From contig JAGHZU010000021.1 in the NCBI GenBank assembly GCA_017745235.1, positions 1-64,000 of the forward strand: a stretch of 64,000 nt of DNA, written 5' to 3'. A model generated the notes under the pieces. It saw only the letters and a program-made list of their open reading frames with translations. It was not told the origin of the DNA and ran no database searches. Each line of letters starts with the position of its first letter. Within the stretch, counting starts at the first letter, position 1. Shown here piece by piece: positions 13,432 to 22,445 of this stretch. A program made the translations under genes and the position numbers. The stretch is from Caulobacter sp. (GTDB lineage: Bacteria; Pseudomonadota; Alphaproteobacteria; Caulobacterales; Caulobacteraceae).

Positions 13432-15618
13432 TCACAGTGCGTACTTCAGCGTGACCAGCCAGGTGCGCGGGTCGGGGAAGTTCTGGTAGTAGACGCCGGT
13501 CGACGGCGTGTAGGTGGCGCTGACCGGCTTGTCGGAATCCAGCAGGTTGCGTCCCGACAGCACCACGCTCCAGCGCGGATCGGGCGTCTGCCAGGTGACC
13601 ACGCCGTTGAGGAAGGTTTGGGCCGGCGCCTCGTCCTGCGGACGCTGCAGGGCGTTGAAGTAGGTCTTGGTCTGGTACTGGACGTTCAGCCCCAGGCGGA
13701 CGGCGCCCGGAACCGGAATGGGGGCGTCGTAGGTGACTCCGCCCGACAGGCTCCAGCGCGGCGAGTTCAGCAGGCGGTGGCCATCGGCGTCCACTCCGAT
13801 CCCGCCGGCGTTCTTGTACTTGTCGTAGACCGCGAACAGGTAGCCGGCCGAGGCCTGCAGGCTCAGGCGCTCGGTAGCGCGGATGTCGCTCTCCACCTCC
13901 ACGCCGTAGGTGTGGGCCTTGCCGGCGTTGGCGCGTACGGAATTGCCCGGATAGGCGGGATCGCTGTAGCTGACCTGCAGGTCCTTGTAGTCGTTGTAGA
14001 ACACCGCGACGTTCACCCGTGCGCGGTGGTCGAACAGTTCGGTCTTCAGGCCCGTCTCATAGCTGTCCACGTTTTCGGGCGCGAACGGCCGGGTGGCCAG
14101 GTCCAGGCGCGTGGCCCGGTTGTCGAAACCGCCCGACTTGAAGCCTCGCGCATAGGTCACGTACTGCAGGACGTCCGGCGTCCACTGGTACTGGGCCGAC
14201 AGCTTGGGCGTGATGGCCGAGAAGGTCTTGTCGGCGCGTCCGGCGATCGACTGGCCGACCACCTGACCCTGCAGGTTCAGCACCTTGTTGTCGAAGGTGA
14301 ATTCCTTCTCCTCGTTGGTCCAGCGCAGGCCGCCGGTGACGCTGAGGCGATCGGTGAACGCCCAGGTCGCCTCGCCAAAGAGGGCGTAGGCGTCCGTGTT
14401 GGTGATGTTGTGGGCCCGGGCGAAGCCATAGTTGCCGGGCGTGACCACCGGATCGGTCGGCAGGGCGTTGCGGCGGCTGTAGCCGTCGCGTTGCACGAAG
14501 AACCGTTCGTGCAGGTAGAACAGGCCGCTGGTGAACTTCAGTCGGCCATAGTCGCCGTTCAGCTGGATTTCCTGAGTGGCGTACTGGTCGTTGTAGTGGA
14601 TCAGGTTCTTCTGGATCAGCGCCGCCTCGCCGTCGTTTTCATAATTGACGGGATTGAGATTGAAGCCGCCGTACGAGGTGACCGACTTCAGTTTCAGGTT
14701 GTCGTTGATCTCGTACTGGATGCGCAGGGCGCCGCTGATCTGGTCCAGTTCCTGGGTGGGTTCGACTTCAGAGTAGGAACGATCGGTGCGGTGCTCGCCG
14801 TTCGGCTGCCTGACGGGGACGTAGCTGCGGGTGTCGCTGCGGTCCTTCAAGGCGTTGATCGTCAGCTGGACGTCCCAGCGGTCGGCGGGGGTCCAGCGAA
14901 GCTTGGCGCGGTAGGCGTCCAGGTCGATGCGGTTGACGTCGTGGTTCAGCGTCGGGTCGAAAGTGACCCCGTCGCGCTCGTGGTGGATATAGGATAGGCT
15001 GCCCGACAGCTTGTCCTTGACCAGCGCGCCCTCGATCAGCCCGCGCACGTCCACTGCGCCGTAGTTTCCCAGGCCCACCTCGGCCTTGGCGCGGAAGTCC
15101 TGGCCGGGATCGCGGGTGATGATGCGCAGGGCGCCGGCGCTGGAGTTGCGGCCGTACAACGTGCCCTGCGGGCCGCGCAGCACTTCCACGCGCTCCAGGT
15201 CGTTGAACTCGACCATCGAGCCGATCTGGCGCGGGATGTAGACGTCGTCAACATAGACGGCCAGCACCGGTTCCTGGATGGGATCCGCCTCGCCCACGCC
15301 GCGCAGGGCGTAGGTTTGGGTGGTGTGGCTGATGGTGACGCGGCTGATGCTGAAATTGGGGATCTGGCCCGACAGGTCACGGATGCTGTCCACCTTGCGG
15401 TCAGCCAGCACCTTGTCGCTGAACGCAGAGATGGCGATCGCGGTTTTCTGGAGGTCGGTCGCCCGGCGCTCGGCCGTCACCACCACCTGCTCGACAGCGG
15501 GGGCGGTGTTATCGGCCTCAGGTGCGCCAGGGGGCGTGTTCTCGGCGTGGGCGGCGGTGGCTAGCGCCAGTGTGGAAGCGGCGATCAGCCAGCGCGCCGA
15601 AGTCATTCTGGTGGTCAT
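13432..15618 (-). CDS. TonB-dependent receptor of the organosulfur locus
   Basis: A 728-residue outer-membrane receptor with a signal peptide (hydrophobic stretch WLIAASTLALATAAHA, cleavage near AHA-EN), a TonB box-like VEQVVVTAERR, a plug domain (LSGQIPNFSISRV, LERVEVLRGPQGTLYGRN, GALRIITRDPG) and a barrel to the end. The start at 15618 is supported by GGGGA six bases ahead. It is the import channel for the operon, passing substrate to the SsuA-like periplasmic protein encoded just upstream. The 123 bases before it are strikingly AT-rich and probably hold a separate promoter. Confidence 0.93.
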   Translation of the reverse strand: MTTRMTSARWLIAASTLALATAAHAENTPPGAPEADNTAPAVEQVVVTAERRATDLQKTAIAISAFSDKVLADRKVDSIRDLSGQIPNFSISRVTISHTTQTYALRGVGEADPIQEPVLAVYVDDVYIPRQIGSMVEFNDLERVEVLRGPQGTLYGRNSSAGALRIITRDPGQDFRAKAEVGLGNYGAVDVRGLIEGALVKDKLSGSLSYIHHERDGVTFDPTLNHDVNRIDLDAYRAKLRWTPADRWDVQLTINALKDRSDTRSYVPVRQPNGEHRTDRSYSEVEPTQELDQISGALRIQYEINDNLKLKSVTSYGGFNLNPVNYENDGEAALIQKNLIHYNDQYATQEIQLNGDYGRLKFTSGLFYLHERFFVQRDGYSRRNALPTDPVVTPGNYGFARAHNITNTDAYALFGEATWAFTDRLSVTGGLRWTNEEKEFTFDNKVLNLQGQVVGQSIAGRADKTFSAITPKLSAQYQWTPDVLQYVTYARGFKSGGFDNRATRLDLATRPFAPENVDSYETGLKTELFDHRARVNVAVFYNDYKDLQVSYSDPAYPGNSVRANAGKAHTYGVEVESDIRATERLSLQASAGYLFAVYDKYKNAGGIGVDADGHRLLNSPRWSLSGGVTYDAPIPVPGAVRLGLNVQYQTKTYFNALQRPQDEAPAQTFLNGVVTWQTPDPRWSVVLSGRNLLDSDKPVSATYTPSTGVYYQNFPDPRTWLVTLKYAL

Positions 15619-15741
15619 CTATATCCCCAATATTGTTACAGGGGATATGCTTCGATGGGCGTGATTTCCTCAATGCATATAAAATACAAATATCCGTAGC
15701 TTATCTCATATCTTAGATATTCATATATGTATTGAATATTA
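15619..15741. promoter_or_regulatory. AT-rich spacer with palindrome inside the organosulfur run
   Basis: This gap between the SsuA-like gene and the TonB receptor gene is far more AT-rich than the surroundings. It contains the perfect palindrome ATATCTTAGATAT (15708-15720) and several near-copies of AATATT. It is likely a promoter plus operator for the receptor and the genes after it. Which regulator binds is not known. Confidence 0.5.
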
Positions 15742-16731
15742 TCAAGCATCGGCGAGGCCGCTGTTCAGGCGATCGTCCCATAGCGGGCGCACGTCGACCT
15801 TGACCGGGATCAGGCCGGCCTTGGCGAAGGCGTCGGCCACGTTCTGCTGCGAGCTGATGGCCGCGTCGCTAATCTTGATCAGGCGCGTGGGGCCGCTGCG
15901 CTCCTGGAATTCGCGCAGGTAGAGTTCGGCCGGTATGCCGGTGGCTTCGCTGCGCACCCTGGCCCAGCGCGCGCCGTCGGCGTTGACCCACTCGGCGACC
16001 CTGGCGTAGCGCCCCAGATAGTCGGCCAGGGCCTGGCGCTTCAGCGGGTCGTCCAGCGCCGGCTTGGCCGCCGCCACCAGATAGTTGCCCGACAGTATGC
16101 CCTTGGCCGTGCGCAACACGCGCGCGCCATGCTGGCGGGCCTGCTGCACGATGACGCCATAGATCACCCAGGCGTCGATGCCGCCGCTGGTGAAGGCGGC
16201 CAAGCCATCCTGAGGCGACAGCGCCACCGGCTTGATGTCGCCCCACGACAGGCCCGCTTCTTCCAGCAGGCGCAGCAGGATGTAGTGGGAGGTCGTGGCC
16301 TTCACATAGCCGATGCGCTTACCTTTCAGGTCGGCGAAGTGCGTGGCCTTGCTGTTTGGGGGCGCCAGCAGCACCTGGTTGTTCACGTCGCCCTGCAGCA
16401 CCGCGACAATGCGGACCAGATTGCCGGGAGCGCCGGCGATGAAGATCGGCGGGATCTCGCTCATGCCGCCGATGTCCAGCGCGCCGGCGTTGATCGCCTC
16501 GGCGATGAGGTTGCCGCCGGCGAACTCCGACTTGGCCAGCTTGTAGGGCGTCTCGCCCACGCCGGCGGCCTGGAAGAAGGTCTCCAGGTTGCCGCGATAG
16601 GTGGCGGTCCGAAGGGTCAGGTCTTCCAGCTTTCCCGGCGCGGCGGCGCGCGGCGAGCAGGCGGCGAGTACGGAAGAAAGCCCGCCGACGGCCAGGCCGC
16701 TGGCGAGAAGGTGACGTCGGGAAAGCAACAT
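15742..16731 (-). CDS. SsuA-like ABC transporter substrate-binding lipoprotein
   Basis: A 329-residue periplasmic binding protein of the sulfonate/nitrate/taurine type. The N-terminus has a twin-arginine-like LLSRRHLLASG followed by a lipobox (VLAAC), so it is probably lipid-anchored. NMT1/SsuA-like segments include NLVRIVAVLQGDVNNQ, LKGKRIGYVKATTSHYIL and the IDAWVIYG turn. It delivers the substrate to the SsuC-type permease encoded upstream. Its start codon shares a base with the stop of the aldolase gene, so it is co-translated. The substrate is inferred to be an organosulfur compound from the neighbours, not from residues. Confidence 0.9.
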   Translation of the reverse strand: MLLSRRHLLASGLAVGGLSSVLAACSPRAAAPGKLEDLTLRTATYRGNLETFFQAAGVGETPYKLAKSEFAGGNLIAEAINAGALDIGGMSEIPPIFIAGAPGNLVRIVAVLQGDVNNQVLLAPPNSKATHFADLKGKRIGYVKATTSHYILLRLLEEAGLSWGDIKPVALSPQDGLAAFTSGGIDAWVIYGVIVQQARQHGARVLRTAKGILSGNYLVAAAKPALDDPLKRQALADYLGRYARVAEWVNADGARWARVRSEATGIPAELYLREFQERSGPTRLIKISDAAISSQQNVADAFAKAGLIPVKVDVRPLWDDRLNSGLADA

Positions 16732-17573
16732 CAGTCGAACAGGTCCGGCTCTTCTTCGGTGATCACGTCCCAGTACGGCTGGAAGGCCCAGAAGCCGCCG
16801 ACTTCGGTTCCCACCTGGCTGGCGGTGTGTTTGGCGACCTCCGGCGGCATCGGCTTGGTCGGGCCGGCGGCTTCGGCCAGCAACTGGGCCTGGCAGGCGT
16901 TCTCCAGCGCCAGGTAGCGCCAGACGGCGGCTTCCACCGACTGGGCTACGGTCAGGATGCCGTGGTTCTGGAGGATGACGGCCTTCTTCGGGCCCAGCGC
17001 CTTGGCGATCTTCTCGCCCTCGCTGGTGTCCAGCACCACGCCCGAAAACTCCTCGAACAAGGCGTGGTCGTCATAGAAGGCCGCGGAGTCCTGGGTCAGC
17101 GGATCCAGCAGTCGGCCGAGCGCCGACCAGGCCTTGCCGTACAGCGAATGGGAGTGGGCAGCGGCGACCACGTCAGGGCGGGCGATGTGCAGTTGGGAGT
17201 GAATGGCGAAGGCGGCGCGGTTCAGGCGCGGCGCAACCTTGGCCGGCGGCTGGACGATTTCGCCCTCATGGCTGACCAGCATCAGATCCGAGACCTTGAT
17301 CCGCGAGAAGTGCACGCCGAACGGATTGACCCAGAAGTGGTCGGTCAATTCCGGGTCGCGCGCGGTGATGTGGCCGGCCCCGCCCATATCGAAGCCGTAG
17401 CGGCCAAACAGGCGATAGGACGCGGCCAGCCGTTGCTTGCGATAAAGGCGTTCCTGCTCGTGGGTGGGCTGGCGTGGCAGCTCACGCGACCCGAACTCGG
17501 GCAGGGCGGTCTCGATCTTGGCCGGGTGGGGAGCGGCGGGGGCGAAGGCCCGCGCCGAAGGGATGGCGGTCAT
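16731..17573 (-). CDS. Class II aldolase/adducin family protein
   Basis: A 280-residue protein of the class II aldolase/adducin fold. Metal ligands are visible as AAAHSHSLYGKAW (His-x-His) and ILQNHGILTVA. The family includes fuculose-phosphate aldolases and several decarboxylases, and has members without a known sugar substrate. Here it sits between a D-2-hydroxyacid dehydrogenase and the SsuA-like protein, which suggests cleavage of the carbon skeleton left after sulfur release. The first about 30 residues look extended. The reaction is not known. Confidence 0.88.
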   Translation of the reverse strand: MTAIPSARAFAPAAPHPAKIETALPEFGSRELPRQPTHEQERLYRKQRLAASYRLFGRYGFDMGGAGHITARDPELTDHFWVNPFGVHFSRIKVSDLMLVSHEGEIVQPPAKVAPRLNRAAFAIHSQLHIARPDVVAAAHSHSLYGKAWSALGRLLDPLTQDSAAFYDDHALFEEFSGVVLDTSEGEKIAKALGPKKAVILQNHGILTVAQSVEAAVWRYLALENACQAQLLAEAAGPTKPMPPEVAKHTASQVGTEVGGFWAFQPYWDVITEEEPDLFD

Positions 17574-17584
17574 GGCGGTGTCCT

Positions 17585-18535
17585 TCAGTAGCCGCGCGAC
17601 AGGTCCACGACGTCGGCCAGGGGCGCGCCGGAGCGGAAGCGGGCGAGGTTCTCGGCGAAGCGGGTCGCCAGGTTGATGCGGGTGTCGGGCGTATGGACCG
17701 AGGTGTGGGGCGACAGCCGCACCTTGGGGTGGCTGTAGAACGGGTGGCCCTCGGTCAGAGGCTCCGGATGGGTGACGTCCAGACTGGCGCGGGCGACGCG
17801 GCCATCGTCCAGCGCCTCCAGAAGGGCCTCGTCATCGACCAGGGCGCCCCGGGCGATGTTGATCAGGTGCAGGCCGGGCTTGGCCGCCGCCAGCACTTCG
17901 CGTCCGATCAGGCGCTGGGTTTCTGGCGTGGCGGGGGCGGCCAGCACCACGTGGTCGCTGCGGGCGAACAGGGATTTCAGGTCCGGCGCGCGTTCGACCC
18001 CGGCGACTGGGAAGGGAGCGTCGGACCGACGCAATGCGATCACGTTCAACCCCAGGGCCTGGGCGCGAGGAGCCAGGGCTTCGCCGATGGCGCCGAAACC
18101 CACCAGGCCCAGCGTCGTGCCGGCGACCAGCTTCAGCGGCTGAGGCGTCCAGCGCTCGGCGCCGTCGATCCAAATGTCGGGCAGGCGCTTGGCTTCGGCC
18201 AGGATGGCGGCCAGTGCGAATTCGGCCAGGGCCACGGCCGAGGAGCCGCGCGCCGATGTCACAACCGGCCCGTCGAACAGCCAGTCGGGATAGAAGTCGA
18301 TGCCGACCGAGACCAACTGCACCCACTTCACGTCATAGGGCCAGCCCCTCGGCGGTTCGGGCGGCAAGACGCCGCCGGCCTTGCGGAACGGCGCGGCGAC
18401 CAGCACCCTGGTCTCTGCCGGGAGAGGCGCTGCGAGGCCCGGCGGCACCGCCACGATCTCAGCGTCGGCCACGTGGCGGGCGAACACCTCGTTGAAAACC
18501 TGAGGCAATTGGCTGGCGACGACCAGGCGGCTCAT
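17585..18535 (-). CDS. D-isomer-specific 2-hydroxyacid dehydrogenase
   Basis: A 316-residue NAD(P)-dependent oxidoreductase. The start at 18535 overlaps the stop of the upstream gene (ATGA); the frame upstream of it is noise. The nucleotide-binding motif is LGLVGFGAIGEALA. The catalytic set is visible: Arg in INIARGALVDD, Glu in DVTHPEPL and His in LSPHTSVHTPD. It interconverts a 2-hydroxy acid and a 2-keto acid. In this operon it could act on a carbon product of the organosulfur substrate together with the aldolase downstream; that is inference. Confidence 0.9.
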   Translation of the reverse strand: MSRLVVASQLPQVFNEVFARHVADAEIVAVPPGLAAPLPAETRVLVAAPFRKAGGVLPPEPPRGWPYDVKWVQLVSVGIDFYPDWLFDGPVVTSARGSSAVALAEFALAAILAEAKRLPDIWIDGAERWTPQPLKLVAGTTLGLVGFGAIGEALAPRAQALGLNVIALRRSDAPFPVAGVERAPDLKSLFARSDHVVLAAPATPETQRLIGREVLAAAKPGLHLINIARGALVDDEALLEALDDGRVARASLDVTHPEPLTEGHPFYSHPKVRLSPHTSVHTPDTRINLATRFAENLARFRSGAPLADVVDLSRGY

Positions 18536-19707
18536 CGGCTGGCCTCCCGGGCCGCGAAGCCCGCCTTGCCCGCGCTGGTGAGCACCACGTCGGCTTGGGG
18601 CGTGTGGACGCGGCCGCACAACACGTCGCGGTGATGGCGCTCCAGCGGATTGTTCCGGGTCAGGCCGGGGTTTCCGGTCAGCTTCAGGGCTTTCTCGACC
18701 ACGGCGATGGCGTTCTCGGTCACCAGATGCTTGACCAGCCCCGCCTCCACACCGTCGACATCGCCCCGAGCGGCGCTGTCCAGCAGCACGCGGCTGGACA
18801 GCAGCAGGCCGTCGATCTCGCCCAGCGCTTCCTGGAAGCGGGGCAAGGTGGAGAGCGAGGCACCCAGGTTCGCGGGCTTGCGGTTGGCCAGGAAGTCGAC
18901 CAGCCAGTCGCGGGCGGCGCGGGCCACGGCGTCGTAGATCGCCGAGGTCAGCACCGCCGACCAGGTGGCGAAGCTGGCCGGATAGGGCGGCGGCGCGCCG
19001 ACCGGCTGCGGGTCCAAGGCATGGTCCAGAGGAACCAGCACGTCGTCGAGGATTACGTCGTGGCTGGCGCTGGCGCGCAGGCCCAAGTGATCCCAGGTCT
19101 CCTCGATGACGACGCCGGGCGTGTCGGCGCGCACCAGCCAGCCGCCGACCAGGGGTTCGGCGTCGTCCGACCGCGCCCAGACCACGAACCAGGTCAAGGC
19201 CGTCGAGCCGGTGGAATAGATCTTGCGGCCACTGATGCGCCAGCCTTCAGGGGTGCGTCGGGCCACCGTGGCGGGCAGGCCGCCGCGCGCCGGGGTGCCA
19301 AGGTCCGGCTCGACCCGCAGGGCGTTGATCAGGGCTCCATCGGTGAGCGCTTCGCCGATCACGCGCTGCTTCAGGTGCTCCGGCCAGCCCGAGCGGCCCT
19401 CGACCGAGGCGTGGAACAGGTACTGCATCACCAGCACGAGGGCCGTGGCGGGCTCGCCGCGGGCCACGGCCGAGACGACCTTCAGCGCCGTCGGCAGATC
19501 GACCTCGTGGCCGCCCAGGCGCCTGGGCGCGGTCAGGGCCAGCAGACCGGCCTGGTGCAAGGCCTCGAAATTGGCCGCGGGGAAGCTGGCTTCGCGATCG
19601 TGTCGACCGGCGGTGGCGGCGAAGGCCCACGTCAGGTCCGGCAGAACCTTGTCCAGATCCGGCAAGGTTGCGGTCTCCGCCAGTCTCAGCGCGGCCGTGG
19701 CGCTCAC
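18532..19707 (-). CDS. SfnB/DszC-like acyl-CoA dehydrogenase-fold oxidoreductase
   Basis: A 391-residue protein of the acyl-CoA dehydrogenase fold. The GTG at 19707 is chosen because it overlaps the stop of the ATPase gene (GTGA). Typical segments are GLLALTAPRRLGGHEVDL, WRISGRKIYSTGST, LGLRASASHDVILDDVLVP and the C-terminal LTGNPGLTRNNPLERHHRD. This pattern is that of the SfnB/DszC group, flavin monooxygenases or oxidases used in sulfur scavenging rather than beta-oxidation dehydrogenases. It likely oxidises the sulfur substrate using FMNH2, perhaps from the flavin reductase at the end of the operon. Confidence 0.87.
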   Translation of the reverse strand: MSATAALRLAETATLPDLDKVLPDLTWAFAATAGRHDREASFPAANFEALHQAGLLALTAPRRLGGHEVDLPTALKVVSAVARGEPATALVLVMQYLFHASVEGRSGWPEHLKQRVIGEALTDGALINALRVEPDLGTPARGGLPATVARRTPEGWRISGRKIYSTGSTALTWFVVWARSDDAEPLVGGWLVRADTPGVVIEETWDHLGLRASASHDVILDDVLVPLDHALDPQPVGAPPPYPASFATWSAVLTSAIYDAVARAARDWLVDFLANRKPANLGASLSTLPRFQEALGEIDGLLLSSRVLLDSAARGDVDGVEAGLVKHLVTENAIAVVEKALKLTGNPGLTRNNPLERHHRDVLCGRVHTPQADVVLTSAGKAGFAAREASR

Positions 19708-20519
19708 AGCACCACCTCGCCGGTGGGAAACGACACCAGGGCGGGCGCGGGCTGGGGCGCGGGCGCATCGACGCCCAGGTGAGCCAGCAGGCGGCGACGG
19801 ATGGCGTGGAAGCGGGCGTCGGGCAGGCGCGGGCGCTCCAGCGCGATACGCTCCTCGGCGGCGATCTTGCCCTTTTCCAGCACAAGCACCCGGTCGGCCA
19901 GGGCCACGGCCTCGTCCACGTCGTGGGTGACAAGCAGGACGGCGGGCTTGTGTTCGCGCCACAGCGACAGGACCAGATCGTGCATCTTCAGTCGAGTCAG
20001 GGCGTCCAAGGCCGCGAAAGGCTCGTCCAGCAGCAGCAGGGCCGGTTCGCGCACCAGGGCGCGGGCCAGGGCGGTGCGTTGAGCCTCGCCGCCCGACAGC
20101 GTGGCCGGCCAGGCGTCCAGCCGATGGCCCAGGCCAACCTCCTTCAGCGCGGCCTCGGCGTGGGCGCGGATGTCGGCGCCCTTCAGGCCGAGGGCAACGT
20201 TGCGCCAGACCCGCTTCCAGGGCAGCAGCCGGGCGTCCTGGAACACCACGGCCCGGGCGTCGGGCGTCGTTACGTCCTGGCCGCCTGCGGAATCCAGGCC
20301 GGCGAGGGTGCGCAGCAGGGTGGTCTTGCCCGAGCCGCTGGCGCCCAGCAGGGCGACGAACTCGCCGGGGGCGATCGTCAGGTCCAGTCCGTCGATCACC
20401 ACGTTGTCGCCGAAGCGCCGGGTGAAGCCGTTCAGGCGGACCGTCGGGGCGGCTTGGCTTTCGCTGCTCGGAATGGGAGCGAAGGCGCGGGTGCGGACGC
20501 GAGGCTGCGGCATGGTCAT
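19704..20519 (-). CDS. ssuB: SsuB-like ABC transporter ATP-binding protein
   Basis: A 271-residue ABC ATPase. Walker A is LLGASGSGKTTLL, the signature is LSGGEAQRTALARAL, Walker B is ALLLLDEPFAALD and the switch His is in LLVTHDVDEAV. The Q loop reads VFQDARLLPW, the form typical of nitrate/sulfonate/taurine importers. The start at 20519 overlaps the stop of the permease gene (ATGA), and its own stop overlaps the next start (GTGA). It powers import of the compound bound by the SsuA-like protein. The symbol is given for family, not proven substrate. Confidence 0.92.
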   Translation of the reverse strand: MTMPQPRVRTRAFAPIPSSESQAAPTVRLNGFTRRFGDNVVIDGLDLTIAPGEFVALLGASGSGKTTLLRTLAGLDSAGGQDVTTPDARAVVFQDARLLPWKRVWRNVALGLKGADIRAHAEAALKEVGLGHRLDAWPATLSGGEAQRTALARALVREPALLLLDEPFAALDALTRLKMHDLVLSLWREHKPAVLLVTHDVDEAVALADRVLVLEKGKIAAEERIALERPRLPDARFHAIRRRLLAHLGVDAPAPQPAPALVSFPTGEVVL

Positions 20520-21325
20520 TGCTCCACGAGGCTGGGACGCCACGCCAGCGCCTTGCGCTCCAGCGTGCGGACGAAGGCGTCGGCCCCGAGGCCGAGCAGG
20601 GCGTAGACGAGCAGGCACACCACGATCACGTCGGTGCGCAGGAAGTCGCGGGCGTTGTTGATCAGGTAGCCGAGACCCGCCTGGGCGTTGATCTGCTCGG
20701 CCACCACCAGCACCAGCACCGACACGCCCAGGGCGTAGCGCAGACCCACGAAGAACGAGGGCAGGGCGCCGGGCAGGATCACTTCGCGCACCAGCGACCA
20801 GCCCGACAGGCCGAAGCTGCGGGCGGCCTCCACCAGCCGCACATCCACCCCGCGCACGCCGGCGAACAGGTTCAGGTACAGCGGGAAGGTGGCGGCGATG
20901 GCGATCAGGGCGATCTTCGGCGTCTCGCCGATGCCGAACCACACGATGAATAGCGGGGTCAGGGCCAGGGACGGAATGGTCCGCTTGATCTGCATCAGCG
21001 GGTCGACCAGCGTCTCGCCCCAGCGCGACAGCCCGGCGACCAGGCCCAGAGTGATCGCCACGGCCAGGGCGATCAGCAGGGCTGCGCCCGCCCGGGCAAG
21101 CGACACCGCCAGGTTCGACGGCAACTCGCCGGAGACCGTAAGCGTCCAGAAGGTCTCGGCCACCGTCGAAGGGGCGGCCAGCACCCGAGGTGGGATCACG
21201 CCCAGCCGCGAACCGGCTTCCCACAAGGCCAGCAAAACCAGGGGCGAAAGCCATCGCGCGCGGGACCATTGGGGCCATCGCCATGGCAATGCTTCAGAAA
21301 TTCTAGGGGTGACCGCCAGAGACAT
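20516..21325 (-). CDS. ssuC: SsuC-like ABC transporter permease
   Basis: A 269-residue inner-membrane permease with about six hydrophobic segments and the EAA loop (LVEAARSFGLSGW ... VILPGALPSFFVGLR) of binding-protein-dependent permeases. GGAGGA lies just ahead of the ATG at 21325, which sets the start. It is the first gene of the twelve-gene minus-strand organosulfur run, and lies divergent to a LysR-type regulator across a 131-base gap that must hold the main promoter. Confidence 0.92.
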   Translation of the reverse strand: MSLAVTPRISEALPWRWPQWSRARWLSPLVLLALWEAGSRLGVIPPRVLAAPSTVAETFWTLTVSGELPSNLAVSLARAGAALLIALAVAITLGLVAGLSRWGETLVDPLMQIKRTIPSLALTPLFIVWFGIGETPKIALIAIAATFPLYLNLFAGVRGVDVRLVEAARSFGLSGWSLVREVILPGALPSFFVGLRYALGVSVLVLVVAEQINAQAGLGYLINNARDFLRTDVIVVCLLVYALLGLGADAFVRTLERKALAWRPSLVEQ

Positions 21326-21456
21326 TGAGGAGGAACCCCCGTGGAAACCGTTGCGGCGCAAGCGCCCTTGGGCCACAGAGAAGGAGATTAATTCCTACCA
21401 GATCAATAGACTTATCTTCAGGGGTCTTATTAGAGTTTCTCAAGAGGCGACGACGA
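21326..21456. promoter_or_regulatory. Divergent promoter region of the ssu-like operon and the LysR gene
   Basis: The gap between ssuC-like and LysR starts turns AT-rich in its right half (about 21385-21445), with CTTATCTTCAGGGGTCTTATT as an imperfect repeat of CTTAT. LysR proteins usually bind such shared gaps at T-N11-A sites. No exact site is assigned. Confidence 0.45.
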
Positions 21457-22290
21457 ATGCCCACCAATCTTCCCACCGACCTGTTGCGCAGCTTCGTCGC
21501 GATCGTCGACTCCGGCTCCATGCTGAAGGCGACCGAGCGGGTGTTCGTCACCCAGTCGGCGCTCAGCCTGCAGATGAAGCGTCTGGAGGAGACGGTCCTG
21601 ACCTCGCTCTTCCACCGCGATGGCCGCCGCCTGGCGCTCACGCCCGCCGGCCAGGCCCTGCTGGGGCATGCGCGCGAGATCCTTGCGCTGAACGACCGCG
21701 CCGTGGTGGCCCTGACCGGCGACGCCCTGGCGGGTCCCGTGCGCGTCGGCATGGTCCAGGACTTCGCCGAAACCCTGCTGTCGGGCGTTTTGGCGCGGTT
21801 TTCACAGCTGAACCCCGAGATCAAGCTGCAGGCCCGCGTGGCGGGCTCTCCCGAGCTGTTGGAGCTGCTGGCGGGCGATCGTCTGGACGTGGTGCTGTGC
21901 ATGGGCGCGGCCGACGACGCCGCCGCGGTGCGCACCGCACCCATGGTCTGGCACGGAAATCCGGATCTGGCCGAGGCGGCCGAGCTGCCCATCGCCATCC
22001 TGGAATCGCCGTGCCGGTTCCGCGACGCCGCCCTGGCCGCCCTCGAGCGCGACGGGCGTCCTTATCGCGTGGCCCTTGAAACGCCCAGCCTGTCGGCCTT
22101 GCGCGCCGCGGTCGAGGCGGGCTTGGCGGTCACCTGCCGTACGGCGCTGTTCCGGCCGAAGGTCGACCCCATTCCGGCGGGGCTGCCATCGCTGCCGCAG
22201 GTGGCCTATGTCGGCAAGGCGGGGCGCGCGCCGCATCCGGCCATCGCCAAGCTGTTCGAGTTGATGCGGGCCGCCGCGCTGGAGCTTTGA
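21457..22290 (+). CDS. LysR family transcriptional regulator of the organosulfur locus
   Basis: A 277-residue regulator. The winged HTH at the N-terminus reads LLRSFVAIVDSGSMLKATERVFVTQSALSLQ in part, with the typical LysR pattern SALS-x-QMKRLE, followed by LFHRDGRRLALTPAGQ and a periplasmic-binding-protein-like effector domain. The start at 21457 places the HTH at the normal position; a longer frame is only spacer. It is divergent from the SsuC-like gene, so by the normal rule for this family it controls that operon and itself. The effector is unknown; a sulfur-status metabolite is plausible. Confidence 0.92.
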   Translation: MPTNLPTDLLRSFVAIVDSGSMLKATERVFVTQSALSLQMKRLEETVLTSLFHRDGRRLALTPAGQALLGHAREILALNDRAVVALTGDALAGPVRVGMVQDFAETLLSGVLARFSQLNPEIKLQARVAGSPELLELLAGDRLDVVLCMGAADDAAAVRTAPMVWHGNPDLAEAAELPIAILESPCRFRDAALAALERDGRPYRVALETPSLSALRAAVEAGLAVTCRTALFRPKVDPIPAGLPSLPQVAYVGKAGRAPHPAIAKLFELMRAAALEL

Positions 22291-22445
22291 CCCAACCTCG
22301 GGAGCGCCGCGCTCATACCCGCGTATAGGTGCGACAGACCAACGCAGGAGGCGGCGGGCGCCTTGGTTGAATGGCTGGAGTGGCTGTTTGGTAGAACATT
22401 GATTTCCGACGAAACGGCCTCGCGGGCCCTTCAGAGGATCACACC

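Noticed and set aside
22040..22445. Possible leader or small gene before the AraC gene
   Set aside because: Short frames only, without ribosome site; treated as plain gap after the LysR gene.
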